This document shows positions 1 through 10,697 of a stretch of 64,000 nt of DNA, one piece after another. The stretch is from NCBI GenBank assembly GCA_037176705.1, contig CM073889.1:51081596-51145595 (forward strand), written 5' to 3'. The notes beneath the pieces are model-generated. The model was given only the letters and a program-made list of their open reading frames with translations, was not told where the DNA came from and did no database searches. A program made the position numbers and the translations under genes. Position 1 is the stretch's first letter. Each line of letters starts with the position of its first letter. This DNA comes from Molossus alvarezi. Lineage: Eukaryota > Chordata > Mammalia > Chiroptera > Molossidae.

Positions 1-2174
1 CTGGGAAGACATAAAAATCTTGAACACACCAATAAAACAAAAGAAATTAAACATGTAATCAAGGTACTCCCAGCAAACAAAAGCCCAGGCCCAGAAGGCT
101 TCACAAGGTAATTTTACTGAACATTCAAAAAGGAACTAATAGCCATTCTCCTCAAACTCTTCCAAAAAATTCAAGAAAAAGAAGGACTTTCAAACTTGTT
201 TTATGAGGCCAGCATAATTCTAATTCCAAAACCAGAAAAAGATACTACAAGGAAAGAAAACTACAGCCCAATATCTCTGATGAACATAAATGTCAAAATT
301 CTAAACAAAATACTAACAAATCAAATCCAGCAATACATCAAAAAAATTACTCACCATGACCAAGTGGCATTCATCCCAGGGAGGCAAGGCTGGTGCAATG
401 TTTACAAATAAATAATTGTGAAAAACCACATAAACAAAATTAAAGATAAAAATGATATGATTTTATGAATAGACGCTTAAAAAGCATTCAACAAAATCCA
501 TCACCCATTTCTGATCAAAATGCTCAGCAATGTGAGAATAGAGGGATCATATCTCAACATAATAAAGTGCACATATGAAAAACCTACAGCCAACATCATA
601 CTCAATGGGGAAAAATTAAAAGCAGTTTTCTTAAGAACAGGAAAAAGACAAGGATGCCCATTTTGCCACTCTAATTTAACATAGTACTTGAAGACTTAGC
701 CACAGCACTCAGACAAAAACAAAAAATAAATGGGATCCAAAATGGAAAGGAGGCCGTGAAACTGTTATTATTCAGAGATGACATGATGCTATACTTAGAA
801 AACCCCAAAGACTCCATCAAAAATTTACTAGACTTAATGAATGAATTTGGTTAAGTAGCAGGACACAAAATTAACATCAAGAAATCGATGGCATTTTTAT
901 ACGCCAATGATGAGCTCACAACAAGAGAAACTAAAAAAACAATTCCACTTACTATTGCAGCAAAAAAGTTAAGATACCTAGGAATAAACTTAACCAAAGA
1001 AGTAAAGGACCTATTTGCAGAAAACTACAGGTCATTGAAAAAATAAATAGAGGAAGATATAAAAAAGTGGAAGCAAATACCTTGTCATAAATTAAAGAAT
1101 TAACATCATTAAAATGTCCGTACTACCCAAAGTAATCTATAGATTCAATGCAATCCTCATCAAAATGCCAACGACATACGTCAAAGAACAACAACAACAA
1201 CAATCCTTCAAAAGTTTATTTGGAACCAAAAATAACCTCTAATAGCCACAGCAATCTTGAAAAAAAAAAAAAAAAGAACAAAGTTGGAGGAATCACACTA
1301 CCAGATTTCAGGTTATACTACAAAGCCACTGAAATCAAAATGGCCTTGTATCAGCATAAGAACAGGCACATAGACTAGAGGAACAGAACAGAGAACCCAG
1401 AAATGGACCAAAGGCAATATGCTTCATTAATATTTGACAAAGGGCACAAGAGCATACAGTGGAGTAAAGATAGCCTCTTTAATAAATGTTGTTGGAAAAA
1501 TTGGACAACTACAAGCAAAAAAAAAAAGAAAAAAAGAAAAAATGAAACTAGACCATCAAATTACACCATACACAAGAATAAATTCAAAATGGATAAAGGA
1601 CTTAAATGTGTCTCATGAATCCACAAAAATATTACAAGAAAATGTTGGCAACAAAATTTCAGACATCATACACAATAGAATTTTTACTGATACATTACTT
1701 AAAGCAACAGAAAGAAAGGAGAAAATGAACACGTAGAACTACATCAAACTAAGAAGCTTCTGCACAGCCAAAGATACAATCATCAAAACGGAAAGGCAAC
1801 CCAGTGTATGGGAAAGCATAATTGCCAATGATATATTAGATACGGAGTTAATTTCCAATATATAGAGAGTGTTCATACAACTCAACAAATGAAGACAAAA
1901 AACTCAATTAAAAAATGTGCATAGAAACTAAATAGACACCTCTCCAAACAGGACATACAAATGGCTCAGAGGCATATGAAGAAATGCTCAACATCACTAA
2001 TCATCAGAAAGATGCAAATTGAAACAACAATGAGTTATCACCTCACACCTGTCAGAATGGCTGCCATCAACAAATCATCAAACAACAAGTGTTGGTGAGG
2101 GTATGAAAAAGGGACTCTGGTACACTGCTGGTGGGAATACAGACTGTGCAGCCATTATAGAAAACAATATGGTG

Positions 2175-2222
2175 GCCCTGGCCAGTTTGGCTCAGCAGTT
2201 AGAGCGTCGGCCTGTGGTCCTG
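2175..2222 (+). mobile_element. 48-bp tailless VES SINE head with 16-bp TSD
   Basis: Only the tRNA-like head of the SINE is present (gccctggccagtttggctca onward to ggtcctg). It lacks the body and the poly(A) tail. It is flanked by a perfect direct repeat, agaaaacaatatggtg, at 2159-2174 and 2223-2238, and the host L1 reads continuously once one copy is removed. The perfect TSD argues for a genuine insertion of a 3'-truncated RNA, not later deletion of a full SINE. It resembles the tailless retropseudogenes described for mammalian tRNA-derived RNAs. Confidence 0.9.
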
Positions 2223-2269
2223 AGAAAACAATATGGTGTTACCTCAAACAATTAAAAATTGAGCTGCCA

Positions 2270-2519
2270 GCCCTGGCCGGTTTGGCTCAGCGGTTAGAGT
2301 GTCGGCCTGCGGTCCGGAGAGACCCGGGTTCGGTTCCCGCTAAGGGCACGTACTTCGGTTGCAGTTTGTCCCCGGCCCTGGTTGGTCATGCGGGTGGCAG
2401 CCACTCGATGTGTCTCTTCACATCAATGTTTCTCTCTCTCTCTCCCTTCCTCTCTCTTCCTCCCACTCTATCTGTACAAAATATGGAAGAATATCCTCGG
2501 GTGAGGATTCAAAAAAAAA
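2270..2519 (+). mobile_element. VES-type SINE, full length
   Basis: A tRNA-derived head (tttggctcagcggttagag; gggttcggttcccgctaag as B-box-like region) is followed by a CT-rich body and an A tail ending in about 13 A. The direct repeat aaaattgagctgcca occurs at 2255-2269 and 2520-2534, so this is an intact retroposition event in the ORF2 of L1-R. Sequence is close to the copy at 26385, which suggests a fairly recent subfamily. Confidence 0.93.
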
Positions 2520-3102
2520 AAAATTGAGCTGCCATTTAACCTAGTGATCCCACTTCTAGGAATATACCCTAGGAAGTGTGAAACAACAATCAAAAGAATA
2601 TATGTACCCCCATGTTCATAGCAGCACTATTTACAATAGCTAAGATCTGGAAACAGCCCAAGTGTCCATCAGTAGATGAATGGATAAAAAAGCTGTGGTA
2701 CATATACACAATGGAGTACTATGCAGCTGTAAGAAAGAAAGATCTCTTATCTTTTGATACATGGAGAGACCTGGAAAGTATTATTCTAAGCAAAACAAGC
2801 CAAACAGAGAAAGACAAGTATCATATGATCTCACTTATTTGTGGAATATAATGAACATTACATTCTGAGGAATGAGGTAGTCCAAGAGACATGGAAGTGG
2901 GGTACAGATTGACAATCCCCTGAAGAGGGGTTTGTGGGGGAGAGAAAAACCACAAAACTTATATGCATGTATACATGAACAATGGACATGACAACCAAAC
3001 TGGGGACAGGGCAGGGAAGGGAGGGGGACTGGGGAGTCAGTGGGGGAATAAGGAGAAAAATCTGTAACAAAAGTAAATAAATTAATAAAAAAAAAAAAAA
3101 GA

Positions 3103-3319
3103 ATTGGTTTCACTAATGTTTAATTGGCCACCATGGTTGATAACTTTCTTATCCACCATTGCTGGTTCTCTTGCTATATTATGTTTACTTCTAGTCTTTG
3201 GGCCATGTGTAATAAACGTCCTAATAAAAACTATACAGAGAATAAATTCTGTGAAACCTTTTATAATTAAGGAACAATATAACCCTGTCTCAGAGGAGAA
3301 AGGAGAGTCAACAATTTGA
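3103..3319 (+). pseudogene. Endogenous retrovirus env fragment (transmembrane tail)
   Basis: An open frame of about 71 codons runs from the L1-R tail to a stop at 3317-3319. It encodes a hydrophobic membrane-spanning stretch followed by a FGPCVIN motif and a basic, short cytoplasmic tail. This pattern matches the end of the TM subunit in gammaretrovirus-like envelope proteins, where FGPC lies just inside the membrane. The upstream part of env is not in the window because L1-R separates it. A 16-nt purine run at 3292-3307 overlaps the end of the frame and could be the polypurine tract, and an LTR follows directly. The fragment has no surface subunit or ectodomain and is a relic. Assignment to a genus is inference from the motif alone. 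Confidence 0.75.
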
Positions 3320-3321
3320 CT

Positions 3322-3690
3322 TGTTAGGAAGACCAGTGAGGAATGAGCTGGGTCCCTTGGCTAAGGTGACTAAACGACTCTATTCTTATTTAGGCCCCTT
3401 GGCTGAGGTGACTAAGTGACTCCATTTTTGCCAGCTGTGGTCCCTCCTCAGTATTTTTTCAATAATAGGTTGGTTACTCCTATAATTAAAGGATCTTTGC
3501 CTAAGGTTATGGTTTACCTAGGTAACATGATGTATCTTGCAGTTTCTGAGTATCAGAAACTGAATAGCATGAGCCTAGTGACTAATGCTTATCTTGGCTT
3601 CTGTAATAATCACTTTTGCACTCATGGTTGTACCAGTTTCATGAGGGGGAGGCAAAAGGGAATATGGCTTCTGTTGTTAAAAGCAGATGA
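3322..3690 (+). mobile_element. ERV 3' LTR, segment 1 of 3
   Basis: It follows env directly and is homologous to the LTR at 51446-51981 (shared ggctaaggtgacta, tttttccaataataggtta-type and ctaaggttat blocks). U3 has a 42-bp direct repeat beginning at 3354 and 3396. The LTR stops at aagcagatga, where L1-A inserted, and continues at 16065. The 5' boundary is approximate; the first TG candidate is at 3322. Confidence 0.8.
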
Positions 3691-4511
3691 TGGAGGATTC
3701 CAAAATGGCAGCAGAGTGAATGGAAGCTACACAGGCCATCTCCCAGGACCAAACTGAAATTACAACTAAAATAAAGACAAATTATCAGAAAAAAAATAAA
3801 CAGAAAAGAAGCTTGGAGGACCATATAACCAGGAACAGTGACTCAATTCTGGTAGAATTGTGGAGGCACAAGAGGGGGGCTGGGAGCCCATAGACAGCAG
3901 TGGCCATAGCTGTGAGCAGTGCCCTCGGGAGTACACTCCCAAGTGGCTCCACAGCACAGAACCAGGACAGACACTAAAATAGCCACATCTACTCACTTTG
4001 GGCTCTGGCAGAAAAAGAACAGACTGGATGGGAACTGTGTGGGGACACTTGGGATTTGGAGGGAAAACAGATACTTTGCTGAGTTGCAGCCACATGGGAC
4101 AGTGGTCATATTACTCCTTCCCAGGGCTCTGGTGGAGAGGTGGTGGCCCCTCCCTTGAAGGATCAACCCCACCAGGTGGCCATTGAAATGCAAATTGAGG
4201 TTCATTAACAGGCAGCATCTGCTCCACCCTCAAAAAATTCCTTTATGCTGAACACCTGAGGGAGTTTTTTATTCAACTGAGAAGCCAAGACTCTTTAAGT
4301 AACTGGGACTAATAGCCTCCAGGCAAAAAGCTAGAGAATAACTGAACTAATTTTGAGCTTGCAACTCTGCCCAGGAAGAAGACTTGACAGTGGTGTTTAA
4401 CGTGGGTTCTCGCACACTCATCAAAACCCAGTAGAGGGTGCCACAAACAACAGAACACCAATACACACAAGAAAAATTTGGCAGGCTCCAAGGACCACTG
4501 GGATAGCCAAA
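3691..4511 (+). promoter_or_regulatory. L1-A 5' UTR (internal promoter region)
   Basis: About 820 bp lie between the element start and the ORF1 ATG, and are homologous to 8949-9769 and 24972-25789. In L1 biology this segment carries the internal RNA polymerase II promoter; that role is inferred from position only. An antisense open frame of 109 codons (4095-3766) lies in it and is homologous to those in L1-B, C and G. Confidence 0.6.
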
Positions 4512-5405
4512 ATGGTGAAACAAAGAAAAAATGCCAAATGAAAGAACAAGAGACCTCTACTGAAGATGAGATGAATGAGGTACAGTTAAGCAAGTTAACA
4601 GAAATAGAATTCAGAGCCATGATCTTGAGTAAGCTCAACAGCATGTGTAAAGGACATGAGCACCATGAGAAAATACATAGAAATATTGAAAATCAACCAG
4701 TTGGGAATTAAAAAACACCAAGAAGAAATCAAGAATGACATATCGAAAATAAAGAACACATTGGAAGGTCTAAACAGCAGAGTAGAGGAAGCTGAGAACT
4801 GGATTAGTGAATTAGAAGACAGGATAGAAAAAATCAACCAATCAGAAAAAAAAAAAAATTTAAACAACAGGAAGACAGCTTAAGAGAACTGTGAAACAAC
4901 TGGAATGGTAACAATATTCGCATCATAGGAGTCCCTGAAGAAGAAGAAAATGAGTAAGGTTAGAGAAATATTTACAGAAATAGTGACAGAAAACTTCCCT
5001 AATTTGGTGAAGGAAGAAGGCATTCAAGTTCAAGAAGCACAGAGAGTCCCAAGTAAGAAGAACCCAGACAGGCCCACACCAAGACACATAGTAATAAAAA
5101 TGCAAAAAATTAAAGACAAAGAGATAATCCTAAAAGCAGCATGAGATAAGCAACAGGTTACCTACAAAGGAAAACCGATAAGGCACTCAGCTGACTTCGC
5201 AATAGAAACACTACAGGCTAGAAAGAAATGGCATGAAGTAATCAAGGTCATGAAAAACAAGGATCTGAATCCAAGACTACTCTACCCAGCAAGGCTATCA
5301 TTCAAAATAGAAGGTCAAATAACGAGCTTCCCAACAAATAAAAGGCTAAGGAAATACATTTGCACTAAACAGGCACTACAAGAAATGGTAAAAGGAGTGC
5401 TGTAA
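4512..5405 (+). pseudogene. L1 ORF1 pseudogene, element A
   Basis: ORF1p is the trimeric RNA-binding chaperone of the L1 ribonucleoprotein. The ATG at 4512 follows the conserved gccaaa context. A basic N-terminus is followed by a coiled-coil stretch (about 4600-4850, with NSRVEEAENWISELEDR), an RRM-like part (NIRIIGVPEEEENE region near 4910-4955) and the C-terminal domain with RPTPRHIVIKMQKIKDKE near 5070-5125. The reference length is about 295-300 codons, and the span of 894 nt fits. At least three frame changes occur: near codon 8, near 4655 and between 4880 and 4950. A stop follows LKAA at 5142-5144. It is not translatable as a whole. Confidence 0.88.
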
Positions 5406-7724
5406 TTAGTAGGAGAAATAGAAGAAAGAATATAACCACACTAAATAAAAATAACAATAAATAAGTACATATCAAAAATCACCATAAATATAAATAGATT
5501 GAATGCTTAGATAAAATAACACAGAGTAGTTGATTAGATAAGAAAGCATGACTCATCTATATGTTGTTTACTAGAGACCCACCTCACAACAAAAGACTCA
5601 CATAGGTTGAAAGTGAAGGAATGGTAAAAAAAATCGTCCAAGCAAATGGAAAGGAAAAAAAAGATGGGGTAGCAATACTCAGATCTGATCAAATAGATTT
5701 CAAAATGAAGGTCATAACTAGAGACAAAGAAATCTAGTACATGATATTGAAAGGATCTACCCAGCAGGAAGATATAACCTTGGTAAACATATATGCACCT
5801 AATATAGGAGCACCAACATATATTAAAAATGTTCTGGAGGACTTCAATGAAGAAATTGATAGCTATACAATCATAGCAGGGAACGTCAACACTCCGCTGA
5901 CATCACTGGATAAATCCTCTAGACAAAAGCTTAGCAAGGACAGAGACTCTACTTGAAGAACCAGATCAAATAGATTTAATAGATATCTACAGAGAATTAC
6001 AACCCCAAAATGCAGAATTCACATTCTTCTCAAGTGCACATGGAATTTTCAAAGATAGACCACATGATAGGAAACAAACTAAATCTCTACAAGTTCAAGA
6101 AGATTGAAATCATATCAAGCATCTTCTCATATCACAATAGCATGAAACTAGAAATCAATTGCAACAAGAACATACAAAGACATTTGAAAACATGGAGGCT
6201 ATAAGCATGTTATTAAACAATGAATGGGTTACTGAGGAGATCAAGTAAGAAATTAAAAACTTCCTGGAAACCAATGAAAATGAACACACAACAACACAAA
6301 ATCTATGGAGTGCAGCAAAAGCAGTTCTGAGAGGGAAGTTCATAGCACTACAAGCCTACGTCAAGAAACAAGAAAAATCTCTAATAGATTATCTAACCTC
6401 ACAACTTAAAAAAACTAGAAATCGGACAAAAAGAAACCCCAGTGCAAGTAGATGGAAGAAAATAGTAAATACCAGAGCAGAAATAAATGACACAGAGACC
6501 AAAAAAAAAACAAAAAACAAAAAACAATTCAAAGGATCAATGAAACAAAGAGCTGGTTTTCAAAAAGATAAACAACATTGATGGACCATTAGCTTGAGTC
6601 ACCAAGAGACAAAGAGAGAGAACCCAAATACACTAAATCGGAAATAAAAGAGAAGTAACAACTGACACCACAGAAATACAAAACATCATTAACAACTACT
6701 ATAAACAATTTTAAGGCAACAATTTGACAATCTAAGGGGAATGGACAAATTTCTAGAAACACATACTCTCCCAAAACTGGACCGGGAAGAAATAGTAAAC
6801 TTGAAGAGACCAATAACAACAGAAGAAATTGAAGATGTAATCAAGACCCTCCCAGCAAACAAAAGCCTAGGCCCAAATGGCTTCACGGGGGAGTTTTACC
6901 GAACATTCAAAAAAGAACTAACATTTATTTTCCTCAAACTATTAAGAAAAAGGAAGACTACCAAACTCATTCTATCAGGCCAGCATAATTCTAATTCCAA
7001 AGCCAGAAAAAGACACTAAAAAAACAACAACAACAAAAAACTACAGGCCAATCCCCCTGATGAACATAAATGCAAAATCCTGTACAAAATACTAGCAAAT
7101 CAAATACAGCAATACATCAAAAAATTATTCACCAGGACCAAGTGGGATTTATCCCAGGGACGCAAAGCTGGTATAATATTGGCAAATCAATAAATGTGAT
7201 ACACCTCATGAATAAAATAAAAAATAAAAACCAAATGATCATATCAATAGATCCTGAAAAAGGCTTTGACAAAATACAGCATCCATTTCTGATAAATATG
7301 CCCACCAATGTGGGAATAGAGGGATCATATCTTGACATAATAAAGGCCATATATGAGAGACCTACAGCCAACATCATACTCAATGGACAAAAATTAAAAG
7401 CATTTCTATTAAGAACAGGAACAAGACAAGGATGCCCACTTTTGCGACTCTTACTTAACATAGTACTGAAAGTCTTAGCCACAGCAATCAGACAGGAGGA
7501 AAAATAAAAGAAATCCAAATTGGAAAGGAGGAAGTTAAACTGTCATTTTTCACAGATGACATGATGCTATACTTAGAAAACCCCAAAGACTCCATCAAAA
7601 ATTTACTTGAATTAATAAATGAATTTGGCAAAGTGGCAGGACACAAAGTTAACGTCAAGAAATCAGTGGCATTCTTATACACCAATGATGAACTCACAAA
7701 AGGAGAAACTAAAAAAACAATCCC

Positions 7725-8423
7725 TTGGCAAGGGTGTGGGGAAAAGGGGACTCTAAACCCTGCTGGTGGAAATACAGACTGGTGCAGCAACTGTGGAAAA
7801 CAATATGGTGTTACCTCAAAAAATCAAAAATTGATGTTCCATTTGACCCAGTGATCCCACTTCTAGGAATATACCCTAAGAAGCCTGAAACACCAATCAG
7901 AAAGAATATATGTACCCCCATGTTTGTAGCAGCACTATTTACAATGACTAAGATCTGGAAACAGCCCAAGTAGACAAATGGATAAAACAGCTGTGGTACA
8001 TATACACAATGGATTACTACACAGCTCTAAGAAAGAAAGATCTCTTATCCTTTGAGACTACATGGAGGGACCTGGAAAGAACCATCCTAAGTGAAACAAG
8101 CCAAACAGAGAAAGACAAGTATCATATGACCTCACTTATTGGTGGAATATAATGAACATAACAGTCTGAGGAATGGGGTAGTCCCAGAGACGTGGAAGTG
8201 GGGAACAGACGGAAAATCCACAGAAGAAGGGGTGGAGGGGGGGGGATAAACCACAGAACTTATATGCATGTGTGCATGAACAATGTACATGGACAACAAA
8301 GGTGGGGACAGGGCAGTGAAGGAGGTGGTGGAGGGAATCAGTGGGGGGGAAAGGAGAAACATCTGTAACAAAAATTAAATAATAAAAAATAAATAAATAA
8401 ATGAATAAATAGTTTTTTGACAA
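7725..8423 (+). mobile_element. 5'-truncated L1 3' fragment S inserted in L1-A
   Basis: The sequence jumps from the RT region to the ORF2 C-terminal part (ttggcaagggtgtgg), runs through the ORF2 stop near 8150 and the 3' UTR, and ends in an A-rich tail. The host ORF2 resumes at about 8424. An imperfect repeat, aaaaaaacaatccc (7711-7724) against aaaaaaaaatccta (about 8426-8439), is the likely target-site duplication. Confidence 0.85.
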
Positions 8424-8797
8424 CCAAAAAAAAATCCTATTTACCATCATGGCAAAAAAATTAAGATACCTAGGAATAAACTTAACCAAAGCAATAAAGA
8501 ACCTATTTGCAGACAACTATAGGTCATTAAAAAAAGAAATAGAGAAAAATATAAAAAAGTGAAACCACATACCTTGTTCATGGATTGGAAGAATTAACAT
8601 CATTAAAATGTCCATAGTACCCAAGGCAATCTATAGATTCAATGCAATCCCTATCAAAATACCAATGACATACTTTACAGAACTAGAACAAATGCTTCAA
8701 AAGTTCATATGGAAACAAACAAACAAAAAATTGAATAGCCACAGGAATCTTGAAAGAGAAGAACAAAGTTGGAGGGATCACATTACCAAATTTCCGG

Positions 8798-9442
8798 TTA
8801 TACTACAAAGCCACTGTAATCAAAACAGATTGGTACTGGCACAAGAATAGGCAGATAGATCAATGAAAGAGAATAGAGAATCCAGAAATGGACCCAAGAC
8901 AATATGCTCAATGAATATTTGACAAAGGTGGCAAGAGCATACAGTGGAAGAGATCGAAAAATGGCAGCGGAGTGAACGGAGCTACACAGACCTTCTCCCA
9001 GAACCAAACTGGAATTACAACTATAACACAGACAAATTGACAGGAAAAAGCAACAGAAGAGCAGCTTGCGAGGACCATGTAATGAGGGACACTGACTCGA
9101 TCCCGGTAGGCTTGCGAAGGCGCTAGACGGGCTCTGGGAGCCCAGTGTCGGCAGCTCGGCAGCGGCATTAGCTGGGAGCAGTGCCCTTGGGTTACACTCC
9201 CAGGCAGCTCCAGAGCATAGAGCCAGACAGAGGCTAAAACAGCCACAGCCACTTACCTTGGGCTCCAGCAGAGGGAGGGCAGACTGGACAGGAACTATGT
9301 GGGGACACTCGGGATTTGGAGGGCACCCAGAGCGTTTGCGGAGTGCCAGCCACCCAGGACGTTGGCCACATTGCTCCTTCCCAGGGCTCTGAGGAGAGGC
9401 AGCAGGCCCTCCCTCGGAGATCCAACCCCACCTGTGGGCCAT
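8798..9442 (-). other. Antisense open frame (214 codons) in the L1-B 5' UTR
   Basis: The frame opens on the minus strand at 9442 inside the L1-B leader, reads outward through the element's 5' boundary at 8949 and stops at 8798 in flanking L1-A sequence. About 164 codons lie within the element. The predicted product is rich in Cys, Ser, Pro and Leu, with a hydrophobic Phe/Cys/Leu stretch (KLLFCCFFLSICLCYSC) that could be membrane-associated. Homologous antisense frames occur in L1-A (4095-3766), L1-C (25494-25207 and 25228-24956) and L1-G (41037-41237 on the plus strand). The arrangement resembles primate L1 ORF0. No evidence of translation can be seen, and a GC-rich leader has few stops by chance. 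Confidence 0.4.
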
Positions 9443-9769
9443 TGAAGTGCTAATTGAGGCTCATTAACAACCAGAATCTGCCCCACCCCCGTGAAAGCCC
9501 ATTGTGCTGAGCACCTGAGGGAGTTTTTCAATCGCTGACAACCCAAAACTCTTCAAGTAACCTGGACTGCGAGCCTCAGGCAAAAGTTAGAGGATAACAG
9601 TACTATTCCTGGGATGGCAACTTTAACCAGGAAAGTAAGACTTGACAGTGGTGTTTAACGTGGGTCCTCCCTCGCTCATCTAAACACAGTGGAGGAAGCC
9701 ACAAACAGCAGAACACCAACACCCACAGGGAAACCTTGACAGGCTCCAAAGCCCACAGTGATAGCCAAA
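8949..9769 (+). promoter_or_regulatory. L1-B 5' UTR (internal promoter region)
   Basis: The GC-rich leader (about 820 bp) precedes the ORF1 ATG at 9770 and contains several CpGs, more than the surrounding DNA. Promoter function is inferred from L1 biology. The antisense strand holds an unusually long open frame, listed separately. Confidence 0.6.
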
Positions 9770-10652
9770 ATGGTGAAACACAGAAACAGAAGCCAAATGA
9801 AAGACCAAGAGACCTCCACTGAAGATGAGATCAATGTGGAGCAATTAGGCATGTTAACAGAGCTAGAATTCAGAACCAAGATCTTGAGGAACCTGAACAG
9901 CATTAGGAAGGACATAGAGACACTGAAAACAAGCCAACTGGAAATTAAAAACCATCAAGAAGAGATAAAAAATGACATATCAGAAATGAAAAACACATTG
10001 GGAAGATTTAAAAAGCAGAGTAGAGGAAGCTGAGGACCGGATCGATGAATTAGAAGACAGGGTAGAAAAAATCAACCAATCAGAAAAACAAAAGAAAAAA
10101 ACTATTAAAAAAGAGGCAGACAGCTTAAGAGAACTGTGGGACAACTGGAAACATAATAATATTCTCATCATAGGAGTCCCTGAAGAAGAAGAAAATGAGC
10201 AAGGGATAGAGAATATATTTAAAAAAGTAGTGACAGAAAACTTCCCTAATTTGGTGAAGGAAGAAGGCATTCAAGTTCAAGAAGCACAGAGAATCCCAAG
10301 TAAGAAGAACCCAAACAGGCCCACACCAAGACACATAGTAATTAAAACACAACAAATTCAAGACAAAGAGAGAATCCAAAAAGCAGCAAGAGATAAGCAA
10401 CAGGTTACCTACAAAGGAAACCCCATATGGCTCTCATCTGACTTCTCACAAGAAACACTACAGGCCAGAAGGGAATGGCATGAAGTAATCAAAGTCATGA
10501 AAAACAAAAACCTGAATCCAAAACTACTCTACCCAGCTAGGCTATCATGCAAAATAGAAGATCAAATAAAGAGCTTCCGAGACAAAAAAAGGCTAAGGGA
10601 ATACATTAGCACCAAACCAGCACTGCAAGAAAGGTTAAAAGGACTGCTGTAA
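9770..10652 (+). pseudogene. L1 ORF1 pseudogene, element B
   Basis: The ATG at 9770 (product begins MVKHRNRSQMKDQETST) matches the start used in elements C, G and N. An N-terminal basic segment leads into a coiled coil (about 9855-10090, EIKNDISEMKNTLGRFK). A 1-nt frame change near 10005-10015 ends the first frame (RFKKQSRGS, stop at 10031-10033). The remaining sequence encodes the RRM-like part (IIGVPEEEENEQG, near 10170-10205) and a long intact C-terminal domain (10230-10652: RPTPRHIVIKTQQIQDKE; EWHEVIKVMKNKNLNPKLLY). Apart from this shift the protein is nearly complete. The product would bind L1 RNA as a trimer. It is broken but close to the family consensus. Confidence 0.9.
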
Positions 10653-10697
10653 TGAGCAGTAGAAATGGGAAGAAAAATACAACCACACTAAACAAAA

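Larger units (their letters stand above)
1..2851 (+). pseudogene. L1 ORF2 remnant (RT and C-terminal Cys-rich domain), element R
   Basis: ORF2p is the L1 endonuclease/reverse transcriptase that acts in target-primed reverse transcription. This copy starts about where the thumb-side phrase NKSPGP is encoded (75-100). It includes the RT active-site region, which reads [11 protein letters not shown] near 775-805, so the usual aromatic-Ala-Asp-Asp core has changed but the Asp pair remains. The last exon-like stretch, 2612-2851, is open and encodes the typical ending with the WYIYTMEYY block. Frame is lost repeatedly, for example by the stop at 410 and the stop after KNRHID at 1376-1378, and the two SINEs split the C-terminal domain. 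It cannot encode a functional protein. Confidence 0.9.
1..3102 (+). mobile_element. LINE-1 element R, 3' half (cut by window edge)
   Basis: The sequence enters inside the reverse-transcriptase part of ORF2, runs through the ORF2 end at 2851 and a 3' UTR, and ends in an A-rich tail at about 3075-3102. Two SINE insertions sit inside it (2175-2222 and 2270-2519). The tail abuts retroviral env sequence, so this L1 probably inserted into an endogenous retrovirus whose 5' part lies outside the window. Many stops and indels place it among the older copies. Confidence 0.93.

Noticed and set aside
2270..2345. Possible functional tRNA gene from the tRNA-like SINE head
   Set aside because: The sequence continues into the SINE body and A tail and has target repeats; a tRNA acceptor stem does not close.
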